Positions 42,737 to 54,569 of a stretch of DNA of 64,000 nt are shown here, one piece after another. The notes beneath the pieces are model-generated. The model did not search any database and was not told the DNA's origin. It saw only the letters and a list, made by a program, of their open reading frames with translations. Numbering within the stretch: position 1 is the stretch's first letter; every line of letters begins with the position of its first letter. The position numbers and the translations under genes were made by a program. Source of the stretch: Setophaga petechia (taxonomy: Eukaryota; Chordata; Aves; Passeriformes; Parulidae); assembly GCA_024362935.1 (NCBI GenBank), contig JANCRA010000061.1, forward strand, positions 3,162,001-3,226,000. Direction: 5' to 3'.

Positions 42737-43600
42737 GTGTTCTGGAGCGTCTTCCTTTTCCTTTCCGCCTGCTTGTTCGTCCAGGCAAGGTTTGAGAAAG
42801 GGAAGTCCTGTTTTGGGAAGAAGCAAGATGAGAGTATATTGGGTTGGGAGTTCCTTCTGCCCAAATCTCTCTGTAGAAGTTACCAGGTACCTTGTGTCCA
42901 TAAAAACCTCTGAAACCCCAAGATTCAGAAAAAGTTCCCACCCAGGAGTTCCCCCACTTGGGTCTCTCCTCTTTGGGGTCTCCTTTGTGGGCTCCCCCCT
43001 CTCTGGGCTACCGGATGTCCTGGGGATCCCAGAGGTTCCCCTTCCCTGGGCTCCCCAGTTTGGTGTCAGAGCAGCTCCAGGGTCTCCCCTGTTGGGGTCC
43101 CTGTTTCAGGGCTCTGGGGTACCCATGGGTCCCCCCTGTCCATGTTCCCAGTATCTCCAGGCTGCCAGAGTTCCCCCCTCTCTGGGGCCACATGTCAGGG
43201 TCCCGGGGGTCCCTCCTATCCGGACACCTCCCCGCAGGCTGCCGACTGTCCCCCAGCTCGGCTACCTCCGCCCTCCGCTCTCCCAGGCCCAGCCCCACCG
43301 GTACCGACGATCCCCCCGTGGCTCCGGGCAGACAATGCAGGGCCTGTCCCAGGCACTCCAGTCCCCTCCGCGGGGGGACCCCGCATCCCAGCACCGCCGC
43401 CGGGGCTCTGCCGGCAGCCAGCGCGGGGACCCAGCCAAAATTCAGCCGTCTCGGAGCCGCCGAGCGCTCCCCAGGCCGCCCGGAACTCGGCTCCGGTGGC
43501 TCCTGGGTGAAGGCGACGGCTCCGGCCTTGGGCAGCCACAGCTTGCCCAGGGCCGCCTGTTTCACTTCTATCAGAATATTGTCTGCCAAATTTACCATCT
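42737..43600 (-). other. Possible upstream exons or promoter of the zinc-finger gene
   Basis: The minus strand has an exon-like ERKRKTLQNTQAG segment near 42780 ending at a GT donor. Further upstream is GC-rich DNA (43200-43560) with an open frame starting MVNLADNILIEVKQ at 43598. Either a 5' exon or a CpG-island promoter; not resolved. Confidence 0.35.
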
Positions 43601-46600
43601 GGAAGAAAAGAGAATTAAAGTAATATAATCAAACAAACATAACAATGCTTGAACTTTTTTTTTTTAATAAGAAAATGAGGTAATGACATGAACTGGAAAT
43701 AATAATTCTGTTTTATTCCACACTTTATAGAATTCCCTGTTGTCAGCAACTGTTTATTGATTTGCATTAGGTAATTGCAGCAGAACCACAGTCCAGAAAT
43801 GAGGGTGCTTTCCTGAAGCCATGTGGCTATCAGTCCTCATGGTGGGCATGCAGAATGGGGAGCAAGAGGAGAAAGTAACTTGGGATGAACTTCATGACAA
43901 TGAGCACCAGAATGACCTGCCTTGGGTGTTGTGGTGGTGGTACCAAATCGAGAACCACTTAACGAGGAAAGCCAAAGCTAGTCAAGGCATTTTCAGCTAA
44001 ATGCAGTTTACACAAAAAGATGATAAATAAAAAACCAAGGTCACAATCCTTCTGCTTACTTTCTTTTTATTCTCCCAACATTCTTTGGGTAAATCTTTGG
44101 GAATATTTCAGGATAATGAATCCAGGCTAATTCAGGATAGTTCCTGTGACTGGGGACTCTGATGAAATCTTGGGCAAGAAAAATGTATACATCCTTCTGG
44201 TAGATGGAATAAAAAGAAATACTAAAACCCAGTTGGTACGGCCAGGGTGTTCCTTTTGGCAGTCTCTGTGAAGCAGAGTCAAACTGGCTCATCCCAAGCA
44301 GGGCTTTCACTCAGTGGATCCCAGGTCCCTGCAGAGATGTCCGTGTGAGCAGCTCCTTGGCGTCCCATGTGCCTGGTGGGCATCCATCAGGTCAGTCAAT
44401 GGACAATGTGAGGTGACTCACAAGAGCACATGAAGGTGCCCCTTTTGGGATGAAATTAAACATTCCTGCAGCTTCCTTGCCTGTTGCTGCTTGTGGGTGG
44501 TTGTACAGGTGGATCTGCCAGTCTGTCTGTCGAGGGAGACTCCCAGGCTGCAAGGAGCTGCCCTAAATTCCTTTGTGGAGGGGGCAGTCAAAAGCTTTGC
44601 TGAGCAGAGGGTGCCCAGCAAGTGCAGTGTGACTGCAGGATCCAGCAGAAGCAAGGCAGAAGAAGAGGAGGCAACCTGGGCACAAGCTGATTGAACAGCA
44701 GCACTTTTTAGCGCTTACTGCCTCAATCCCTTAATTCAGGGATTCATCCTGTGTCAGAGAGAAGAAAGTCCCTCATCAGCCCTGTCTTGGTACTGGGAGG
44801 CTTCTCACAGCCCTTGTGGGACCTTGCCAGGAGTGGAGGCTGGACCTTCACAGACTAGGAAGAACCTTCACCCTGTGAAATTGAAAGCTGTGTTCAAATA
44901 AAGAAGGAAGCCTATAGGAATCACCTCTACCAAGCCCCCTGAGATTTTTGTTAAAGCTGAATTCATGCTTTTGGCTAAATGGCATGGGGCTAACAGCTCC
45001 TCACACTTTACCATTCTGTTAAAGACTTCATGTTTATCTAAGTGCTTTTTATTGGCTGCACTGATTCAGAAATAAAGCAATTCAAATGCATCACAAAGAC
45101 ATAATTTCCTTCTTTTTCTCATGTGACAGTCAAGCATCTGAGACACAAAGGGTGACAAGGCAGAAGAACTTTGATGGGAAAAAAATATGCGAGAAGACTT
45201 CTCTCACTTCTCTTCTGTCCATTCGCACAAACAAAACCCTACAGGTTTTTTAGGTTTCTTGCAAATATTCTTCTATTCTTCTTCATTATAGATGACTACA
45301 TTTAAGGGTCTTTTTTAGAAATGCAAATAGATTTAAAATTAATGAATTAAGTGTACCATTAATCAGTGTATCCTTCATCTTCTTGAAAAGCTTTAACTTA
45401 ACTAGAAAGGTATGTTGGATTTGTTGTAGTTTTTTAATGAAGCAATTCATTTCAAATGTCTAACATATTAGAATATTGCCCACAAAATAATTAGATCTTG
45501 AGTAATCTTTGACTCTGGATGTTTGCTGTAGAAGGATTTTTAGCAGAACAAGGTCATGCTATGCTCCTTCATGAGTTGGACAACCCTGACCTGCAGATTA
45601 CAAAGTTACTTTGAAGACCATGTATTGTCTTCAGGACAAGATAGCCCATGTACTGTCCTTGGAACAATACAGACCATGTACTGACCTCAAATGGACACAA
45701 CAAGGAAGAATGAGCATTGTGCTAAGATGAGACTAGATGCCAAGCATGTTGTGGGAACTGCTAATTTGGCCAGCTTAGCTAAAGATGCTTATAGTGTGAC
45801 AACGAATCAGTAATTAACATATATGTGTAACTACATAACAATGAGCACCAAGCACTAGTGGTGTGAGACAATGTATAGAGATGGATAAATGTGGCAAAGT
45901 TGCTGAATGTAGTAGAAGGACATGTAGCCACATTGGTGTGAGTGTTGTTACTCAGCCGACTCTCCGATTGAGGACCCTCTTCAGTTTGCCTCAACTCACA
46001 GAACATTAATATTAAATTACTTCACAGAAAATCCATGAGGTCGATGTTTCAAGTGCAAGTCAAAGATATTTTAATGAAAACTTAGATATACCTTGCACTA
46101 AATTATCTTAAATTCCTAAATCATTATTAAATATTCATAAGCACAGTTCCTATGTGTTCACTGCATCTTATTCCCTGAAAAAAAAATAAGAAAAGCAGAG
46201 AAGCACAAGCCAGCCAATAGCTCCGAAAAATCAAGTGTGTTATACACATGCTGAATTCTAGAGCTGGGATACTGCTAAGTTTACAAAGTTGAATCACAAA
46301 TGTTTTTAAACATCAGATGCCTGTTATAAAAAGAAAGGGAAAAGAAAAAGAGTCTCATAGTCTGATGAGTGTGTTATCCTGGAGAACACACAGTAAACAG
46401 GTTTCAGCGTGCATGAGAGATAGAGGGCTGTAAATTTTCATTGTGATTCCTACCTACAAGTTCCTTTTTCATTTGCTTGTTTGCTGGTTTGTGTGAATTT
46501 TAATATTTCACTGGACAACGCCAAACCTGTTGTGTCTGCTTTGTCTGCAGGAAGAGGAAGGAGCAGATTGGAGTGGTTTGTCTGTGATAAACCATCACTG

Positions 46601-48170
46601 CAGAGCCTCTGATCTAAGTCACAGTAACAGGCAAAGCAGATGTAAGGAAAGGCAGCTGGATACACAGACTCACAGAGATGTAAACCAGCCTCTTTCAAGA
46701 CCTCAGCTGAAATATTAGGGAAAAACCCCCAGCTGAAGCCATGACTATAATAAATGTTCTGCTGCAGAGCACAGCAACAGGAGCAGCCTCCACAGCAGGG
46801 CTCGCCCCCTCTGCAGAGGGTGATTTGCTCTGTGCTTGACTCTCACCATCTGGGAGGGGCAGCACTTGGAGGCACAGTTAGAGAGACCTCCGTTGGTTCA
46901 GGGGCTGCAGTTTGCAGGAATCTTTGCTAAATAACATTTAATGGAGAAGGAAGATTAATTCTTCTGATGGGAACCACTAGTGATGGCCCACTGAGATTCA
47001 AGTAGAAAAAACCCAGAATTGCTGCTTTCGTGTCACTGAGGTCTGCTGTTTAATTTTAAAGACACTCCTCTGCTTTTAATAAACCTGACACTGATTTCCC
47101 CAGGTGAGCACTCAATGCTGCCTTCTCCCAGCCTTCACACTTATTGAGGAGTGAGTTTCTCTTACAAGGGCTGTCATGTGCTTGCTGCTTACCCCTGCTA
47201 CCATGTCCCTGACAAACAAGGCCACAGCTCTTCTTCCATAAACTTCCAGAAAAAAAATTACATACAGAAAGAACAATTTTTGTTTAATTATTACTTTGGG
47301 AGTAAGTTTTTTTACCATTTGTACCATGGTTTATTGTAGTCATACTTCACTGTTACTGACAAATAGCAAAATTCCCAGGAAATTTGACATACTGGAATTC
47401 TCTGTAATGGCTGGAAGGTCATCCTTACCTCTTTTTCACATGTATTTCTGCAATAACTGATTTTTTTTAGTTTGGGAAAAAGGCATCTTTTTTGCAATGC
47501 AAATCCAGAGACATCCCACATCCTTGCAGCAAATTACCAGCACCTAAATATTGTGGTTATGAATAATTCCAGCTTGGCCTTGCCCTGGTACTTCTCACTC
47601 CTAGAACATTTGGAACAAATTTTCCCTTATAAATTCAGTCATATTTATTGGTAAATCTATGTCCCCTGTGAAAGTGGCATTTTAAGCATTTCATTCTCTC
47701 AGGGAATAGTGAATAACCTTTTTTTTTAAAGCACAAGTGCCCTGTTTCACTGAATCAATACATATAACAGCTGTTTCTCTTTCTGTGTTTGATGGAGATT
47801 TCTGTCCCATATTTAATGGCTGTCATTGTTGAGAACTGCAGACACCACAAAAAAGCTGCTTTCTAGAAATAAAAAATAAAGGGGAAATAATATTTTTCTT
47901 GGGCATGCTGTGCATCTTCAGAATTTAATACTGGACAGAACAGGGAAAAAGAGGAGAGGAGAAAGGAAGAATAAGGATTATCACATGTATTATGTATTTT
48001 CACATGTATTATATATATATTAGCTTATGGCTAGGCAGGAGAAAAACACAGACTAAAACACTGTTCATTTTGCCATCCTGGAAGAGTTTTTTTCTTTCCT
48101 CTGGAAACAGAGGATATACTGGATAGCTGCGTTTCATTTCTTATAGGGTACTTTACTTTCATTTGTGAAA
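43601..48170. other. Long stretch with no gene seen
   Basis: AT-rich spacer. A possible LTR-like stretch at 45755-46010 ('tgtgggaactgc' to 'ctcacagaaca') lacks a verifiable target duplication. Small internal repeats 'gaccatgtattgtcttc', 'cccatgtactgtcc' and 'gaccatgtactgac' occur at 45615-45690. No exon candidates. Confidence 0.5.
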
Positions 48171-48182
48171 AGCACAGGGGAC

Positions 48183-48630
48183 TGCAGTCACTGTCCCAGA
48201 TGTGCAGACCCTGAGACTGCCCGGGAGATTAGTGAGAGGTCTCCAAATCTGGAGATCAAAACCAAGGGATGGGTACAGATTGGTGACCCCAAAGTAAAGA
48301 GTATTTATTAATACAAAAATAACAAACAGGACGAAGGCAAGCACGCTACAAAGGGGAGCACCAAAAAGACCAAGGGCAAGGGTAAACACAATTTCTATAA
48401 AGTAGGATAGAGGTGGAGTTTGAGAGTGGGGGTCCAATAGGAAAGAAGGATTAGGAATATGCAAAATACTGCAGCACTTTTAAACCAATAGTTTCACAGA
48501 GAACAGAGAACATTCTGGAGGTGATGACGTGGGGGATGCTGTGAGTGAGCTAAGTCTCCTCACTGTAACCAGAGTGGGTTTTCCCCCGCCCGTCTGCTTC
48601 AGTCTTGACAACTTTATTTCACCCCAACAA
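48183..48630 (-). mobile_element. Solo LTR-like element, about 450 bp
   Basis: Minus strand: starts TGTTGGGGTG at 48630, has a TATA-like 'ctttatag' near 48400 and AATAAA near 48304-48309, and ends near 48183-48195. A clear target duplication was not found, so the ends are approximate. Confidence 0.55.
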
Positions 48631-48639
48631 ATCATCCTC

Positions 48640-49760
48640 AAACTCTTTAAATTCATTAGTATCAAAGAGAAAAAAAGAAGTGCCTGATAAAATGCCGTGC
48701 GTTTGGGCTATGAGTATGTGCAGGACCTGCAATGACACACAGCGATGGTGTCAGCCCCGGAGCACTCGTGCCAGTCACACTCCCCTGGGATGAGCTGATG
48801 CTGAAGAGCCCCAGCAGTGCAGGGAGAACTCAGTACAGAAACAGCCCCAGCACCTCTCTGTGCTGTCCCGGCCCTTCCAACGCTTCCTGAGGTCCCACAG
48901 CTCAAAGGCTCAGCCTGGGGCCACAGGAGCCATCAGTGTCCTGGCTCTCTTGCTGGGAGGTTTGTGATGGTGTTGCTGAGGGTTTCCTCCTCTCCCTTGG
49001 GAGGAGGAACACACTGATGTTGGTAACCCCTTCCTACCCGGCTTTGGGTCCACATGAGCTGGTTTTCATAGGTTTTCTTCTCTAAGTCTGCCCACATGCT
49101 CCCTTTTATCGCCTTGGTTCCCAGTTCTGCAGTTCTCCTGGGGTTTTTGCTGTGTCCAGAACCGTCCGTGGCCGATGAAGCTGAGGGAGCCTGCAGTGAC
49201 CTGTGCCCAGGCTGGCCTCTGTCCCCATGCTGTCCCTGCCCTCTGCCCCAGTGCCGGTGCAGCCGTGGGGCTTCACCCCACACAAAACAACTCCTGGCAC
49301 CGTGAGTTGAAGGGCAGCTGCACCAAGCCAGGCTGTGCTCTCCTGCTGGTGAGAGAGCTGCCCCAGGCTGGAGTGGCCTGGGCTGGACAGAGCCAGGGCA
49401 GCCTGGAGACACTGCCTAGTCCGGCCAAGGCAGAAATGGTGTCCCTGGTAGCGCCCAAGTGTCACGTTGCCTGAACTCGGGACACAGGAGGTGCAGGACA
49501 GGGACAGCACAAGGCCGAGGCATGTGGGACTCACCAGCCTGGTGCTGAGGGAGAACCTGCTGTCCCCGTGCGCTTGGAACACGTGTGGAGGGTCCCCGAG
49601 ACACCCTCAGAATGGGCTCTGCCAGGACCTTTGCTTGTGCTGCTGCAGGTTTTGGAAACAATTGTGCATAAAACGGGCACTAGGACCAATCTTGGGACTG
49701 GCCTGCTCTGCATTTCCAGGATGGCTCATGGACAGGGTGAGGTGGTACCGGTGCACTCTG
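48640..49760. other. No confident gene
   Basis: Open frames up to about 190 codons on both strands, in moderately GC-rich sequence, with no recognisable domain or splice pattern. Confidence 0.35.
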
Positions 49761-49768
49761 TGTCAAGC

Positions 49769-50392
49769 TGTGATTGATTCTATGGATACTTCAGCAAGAG
49801 AGGGTTTTTTCAGAGTGGTTAAGCCTTCATCCTTGCTATGCTTTGTTAGGAAAATTAATCCACAAGCACCAAAGGTTTATGATCAAAAAGGAGACAGAGG
49901 AGTCCTTTCTGGCTTTATTCGAATAAAGGGAGAGGCCATGGGGCATTCCCCTGGGATGTCTCCAATTTTTGGAGGACGCAGCCTCCTTTTTATCCCAATT
50001 TTCCGGCCACATTTCCCTTCTTTCCCCATTGGCTGAGGTACTTGAGAGCTACAGACTTCCTGATATGCCTGATACCAAAGGTTTCCCTCTAATGTATAAC
50101 CCTCCCTTTTCATTTTTAATTCTTACGGATTTAGGGGTTTTTCTTCCCCATTGTTTCTTTCAATGCCTAATTTCATTTATCAGCAAACCTAAAGTTTATT
50201 TGTAAAAGCAAATATCTTTTTCCATTCATTAATCAGTGGAATCCTTCCCAGTGCTAGTTTTATCAACCAGTAGACCCACAGCTGGTTTGTAAAGACAAAT
50301 CTGCTATTCCTCTAAGCTTTCAATGACATTTGCATCTCTATTTTGTAAATCTTCAGAAATCTTAATCATTTTTGGCCCTGTGAAATGTTACA
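49769..50392 (-). mobile_element. Solo LTR (ERVL-like), about 624 bp
   Basis: Minus strand: starts TGTAACATTTCACAGGG at 50392 and ends with 'aatcaatcaca' at 49769. It has AATAAA near the R region (plus-strand 'ggctttattcgaataaaggg', 49910-49930). The flanks CAAGC and TCAGC share only three of five bases. The sequence style suggests a class III (ERVL) LTR. The fragment at 22440-22640 is related. Confidence 0.65.
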
Positions 50393-50958
50393 TCAGCAAA
50401 AGTCATCATAGTTTGCATGCAAAAATACATAATTTTTGACATTTGGGGACTGGAAGGAACTAACTTCTATTGCTGATAATACACAAAGAGGGCAGGTTGG
50501 TGCCTTGGGGCCTATGTCTGTTACTATTTTCTGAAAAATACCTTTTGAAGCGGCACCCTATGGCCCTGGATGACCAGAACGGAGGGCCAGGAAGCTAGAC
50601 AGGTGTTTACTACTGAGTTTTTGAGCTTTTAAGCCAAATCAAAGTTAAAAATTCTTAGAACTATATATTTATAAAACAAAAGTATAAAGAAGAGATGTTA
50701 TACAGTCTCTGTGTACAACAGAGAGAGAGACTGGGTGTGTTTGTGTGTGTTTGTGTGTCACCTTGAACATACCACATTTTAATAAAACACTCTCCAAATA
50801 TCCATTCTTTTTTATGACCATTATCCATTAGGAAATGCCATGTAAAACTTATTTCTTTGTTCAAAAGTACCTCACCTACTGACAACAATTAGAATTGCTT
50901 ACAGGGCCTCAGTTGCAAATGCAAAACATTCAAAACTTAAGCTAATTGGTTACATTAG

Positions 50959-51590
50959 TGCCCAATTCGGCTGTTATCTCTGCTTGGGCACGTGCAGGAT
51001 GCTTCGGGGCAGCCCGCGGATCAAAGGATGAGTCTGGACTCTTCAATGCCTTGGTCTTCAGAATGTTTATTAATTTTTATCTCACAGAGATTTTCCTTTC
51101 TGCCAGCCGGGATCTGACCAGCAAGGCAGCCAAGGGCACTCTGACCACCCTCGGGGCGGTCGTGTCCTTTTATAACAAAAACTACGTACATCATGTTTAC
51201 TTTTTACTCCCAATACCTTTTACCCTTATTGACAAGTGCACCTTCACCATAAACCAATCCCCAAGTGCCAACACCACCACAGAAGATGGAAGACAAGAAG
51301 AAGAAAGAAGAAGCATGAGACACGCCCTGATTCCTCCATCTTGTCTCCATAACCCCCCTGTACAGAGATATAACCCGCCTGTACCATAATCCTAAAATAC
51401 ATATTTTACCCTGAAAATATATAATCTCTCCACCACTTAAACTGTGGTCATTCTGACGTCCTCATACACACCCTCAGAAGGGTCAAAGTCCAGCCACCAA
51501 GAATGCCTGGCAACATTCCAGGACCTCCGAGCCCCCCATGGGTTTTCTCGGTGATTCTGGACATCAGGAGCGATATTCTGAGCTGCCACA
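50959..51590 (-). mobile_element. Solo LTR (632 bp) with perfect 6-bp target duplication
   Basis: TG...CA ends (tgcccaattcgg to gagctgccaca) are flanked by CATTAG at 50953-50958 and 51591-51596. The poly(A) signal (plus-strand TTTATT 51066-51071) and TATA (plus-strand 'cttttataac' 51166-51175) show that it is oriented to the minus strand. It is the same family as 16057-16658, sharing 'gagtctggactcttcaat', 'cagcaaggcagccaagggcactctgaccaccc' and 'caccacagaagatgga'. Confidence 0.92.
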
Positions 51591-51889
51591 CATTAGAAAA
51601 CACACTTTGCTTTTCTCAAGAGGTTGATTGTGAGCAATTTTTTGAGCTATTAATGAAAATATCCTGGGGCTGTTTGCATCAAACACTGGGATTATTTTAG
51701 CAGTGAAAGAGGGAAAGTGCATCATTTCTGGGAAAGTAAATCCCTCACAAAATATGTGCTTGGAGGCTACTTAGGTCAAAGGAATTTATTTTTAATTCCG
51801 TGGGCTGAAGAACTGCCCATTGTCTTGTTATAGGTAAAAGTTAAGTTAAATTAGGATATAGTTCAATTATATTGTATTAATTATGTTAT

Positions 51890-52380
51890 ATTAACTGTAT
51901 TATGGTAAGAGTGGAGGCTTATTAGAATGTGGTAGGAGAAGAGTCCAGGGTTTGGTGGATCAGTGGTCTGGCGGGGCAAGGCGAGGTCGAAGACAGATTG
52001 GATGGAAAATCTGAGCAATCATTCGAAGCCCTGCAGAAAGGATTGGTCCAGAATAAACGGCGTTAAGAAGCCTGGAAAGGGACCAATCACCATGTGGATC
52101 CAAAATGGACCAATCGTGGACTCAAAGGGGGCTATAAATGGGGGCAGTTCGGTTGGGTTGGGGTTCTTCTTTTTGGATACTTGTTTTTTTTGTGGGGAGA
52201 ACCGAGTGCACTTGGGGTTAGTGTGCTGTTCTGGTTTTGGCTCACTGTGTGGCTGCTTGGGCTTATCCTGGGTACTCTGTTCCTTGTAGCTATTTTAATA
52301 AACGAGAACCTCTTTCTCCAGAGAAGGTTTGGTCTCGTTCACATTTATAACAGTCTTCTTTTTCAGAAACAGTGGGTTGA
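51890..52380 (+). mobile_element. LTR-like element
   Basis: Plus strand: CCAAT-type motifs near 52081-52115, TATA-like 'gctataaatggg' at 52131-52142, and AATAAA at 52297-52302, followed by a U5-like end near 52370. Start and target duplication are not resolved. Confidence 0.55.
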
Positions 52381-52915
52381 GTCTTTGGCCCCTTTCAGAG
52401 CCTTGAATGACTAAAGCTGAAGGGACTTCCCCCAAAAAGCAAGGAGTGTTTTGAGGGGCGGGGCCTTACCTGTCTGCAGAACTGACCATGGGCCAAGGGA
52501 AGGTGCTGCTGCCCAGAGCCAGCCCGAGGTGTCGCTGAGGATTTGTCACATCCTCTGCCTCCCCTGGCAGTGCTGCCCCATAGCCCAGCAGGAGGGATTC
52601 CAGGGATTTGTCAGCATGGGGAGGCAGAGTGTGAGCTCCTACTGATATTTCCATCCAGGGCTGGCACTTTCAGGCCCACAGTGACAAAATCTGCAGCTTT
52701 GGCTGTACAGTTGTTGTTGGCACTGCTGTGACAGCCTCTGCTGTGACAGCGTCTGCAGGGGCAGGATGGTGCAGAGATGCCTCTCAGAGAACAGAGAGAA
52801 CACCTTCAAACAGGATCTGGCAGAGTTAATGAAGGGCTGGTAAATCCCTTTGAACAGGTTGGGTTATAAAAACCACTCTCTGTGAAAATAAGAGACAATA
52901 GGAGTGAAGAAGGAA

Positions 52916-52985
52916 TGGGAAAGGGGAAGGGAAAAGGTAAAAAAAAGGAAAAGGAAAGAGAAAGAGAGAGAGGGAGAGCAGAGAG
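52916..52985. repeat. Purine-rich low-complexity tract
   Basis: About 70 bases of almost only A and G on the plus strand (gggaaaggggaagggaaaagg type, then agagagagaggg). Confidence 0.85.
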
Positions 52986-52999
52986 TCCTTGGAAATTCT

Positions 53000-54150
53000 G
53001 ATTTTATCTAAAGGACGTTTTCTGACAACATAGATGTTTGCTACAATAAATAGTGCTTTCCCATATGCTTTGGCTTTCTAGCTCTTGATATTAACTGAAC
53101 CCAGTGAGTTTTAAAAGCAAGAGGAAAAAAATTAGTAAAAAGTTTTCCTTCAAGACCAAATATCTGCCAGAGACTGAGTGCTATGGTTAATGGCTTTTGA
53201 ACATTCACAGGAATGATCAAAGCATTAAAGTAATTAAACAGGGCTCTCAGAATCCAGCATAAGCTGTACTGGCGAGGAGATTAAATAGAGATCCTCATTG
53301 CACTGTGTGTTTTATAGTCTTGAAAACAAAGGCTTATTAACAGTATTTCATGCACACACAATAACATAAAGAATGATAGCTCATGTTTTTTTGTCCTGGG
53401 AAGTATTTGCTGCAGCAGCCACCTTTCTTCCAAGTAAAGATGTGTTCAAAGCCATTTTTCCCTGTTTTCTGTTGAAAATTGTTTCATATCAAAAAAGGAT
53501 TAGTACTATACGTAGTCTTTTCTTCTTGTCAAGCAACGAGCTCAAATCTCCAGGCAAATATAAAAGGCTACAAGATTTTAGAAGTATGTAAATTGCAGTG
53601 ATAATGAACCTAACTTGAATTCAGTTTTGACTTCTGAAGAATTAAAAATCCAAATGAAAGTGACACAGCCTCACTTTTCCTTAGTGATATGTGAAAGGCC
53701 AGACCAAGAAAAGAGAATCTGGTGCCTGCTGAGATCAACATGCACTGAGAAATTATTGTTAGTATTGAAAGAACAGTTCAAATTACAGGAGGGTCTCTTG
53801 CCTTGGTGAGCCCTCAGCCCTCTGTGATATACCTCATCTCAATGCAGATTTCAGGTGGTTTTCTGTTTTCTTTTTCTTCCTCCAGAACATGAAGAGATCA
53901 AAATTCTCGGTAAAAATAAGACTTCTACTTTCAATCAAAGCCAAAGAGAAGCTCTGCATGGCTTATTCCTAGATACAGGTAAAATAGTCTGGTGATCTTA
54001 TCACACCCTGTTCTCAATCTTTTGGCACCAGATTCTACTCTGGAACACCATGACTTCCTTGTACCCTGAAAGAGGGAGCAAATCAAACCTCAAGAACAGG
54101 TCCTACCTTTAAAGCCAGTGTTTCTTCCACCAGAAACTTCTTTTCCTCTT
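53000..54150. other. No gene seen
   Basis: AT-rich spacer; open frames under 75 codons. Confidence 0.5.
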
Positions 54151-54567
54151 GTGATAGATGAGTGATATGATGATTGACTCTCACAATTATTAGACAAATA
54201 ACATGTATATAAGTTAAGGAAAGTTTATAGAGTTACAGTTACGCTGTACCCCTCAAGGGACCGCTGGGGTTGGGACATCTGGGAGGGCTGGCTTGTCGCT
54301 ATGGCGACACCTGACCCCCCCAATCAGCATTTGAGGAAGAGATCTCCACCACTGGACAGAGAAGAAGGGGTTGATGGAGAGAACTTTGGGAGGGGTTAAA
54401 GAGTTAAAAAGGGAAAACCTCCATTGTAAGGGGACTGAGCACATGGTGAGGAAAATCTTTTGCTCTCGGCACTGTAACCTTTTTTCTTATTCAGTCTTTT
54501 GTTGTATTTTTGATAAGGTTTAATAAACCTTCCTAAACTGTGAGAAGTGAGTAGCAATTTCTCACAC
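54150..54567 (+). mobile_element. LTR-like element
   Basis: Plus strand: U3-like sequence, then TATA-like or poly(A) elements with AATAAA at 54522-54527, and a U5 ending 'gcaatttctcaca' near 54567. The start is uncertain; no target duplication was confirmed. Confidence 0.5.
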
Positions 54568-54569
54568 TG

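Noticed and set aside
45755..46010. Candidate LTR starting 'tgtgggaactgc'
   Set aside because: No terminal CA with a matching target duplication could be found, and there is no clear poly(A) signal.
48817..50036. Open frames of 158-189 codons around 49 kb
   Set aside because: No recognisable domain and the frames conflict with each other; one overlaps an LTR.
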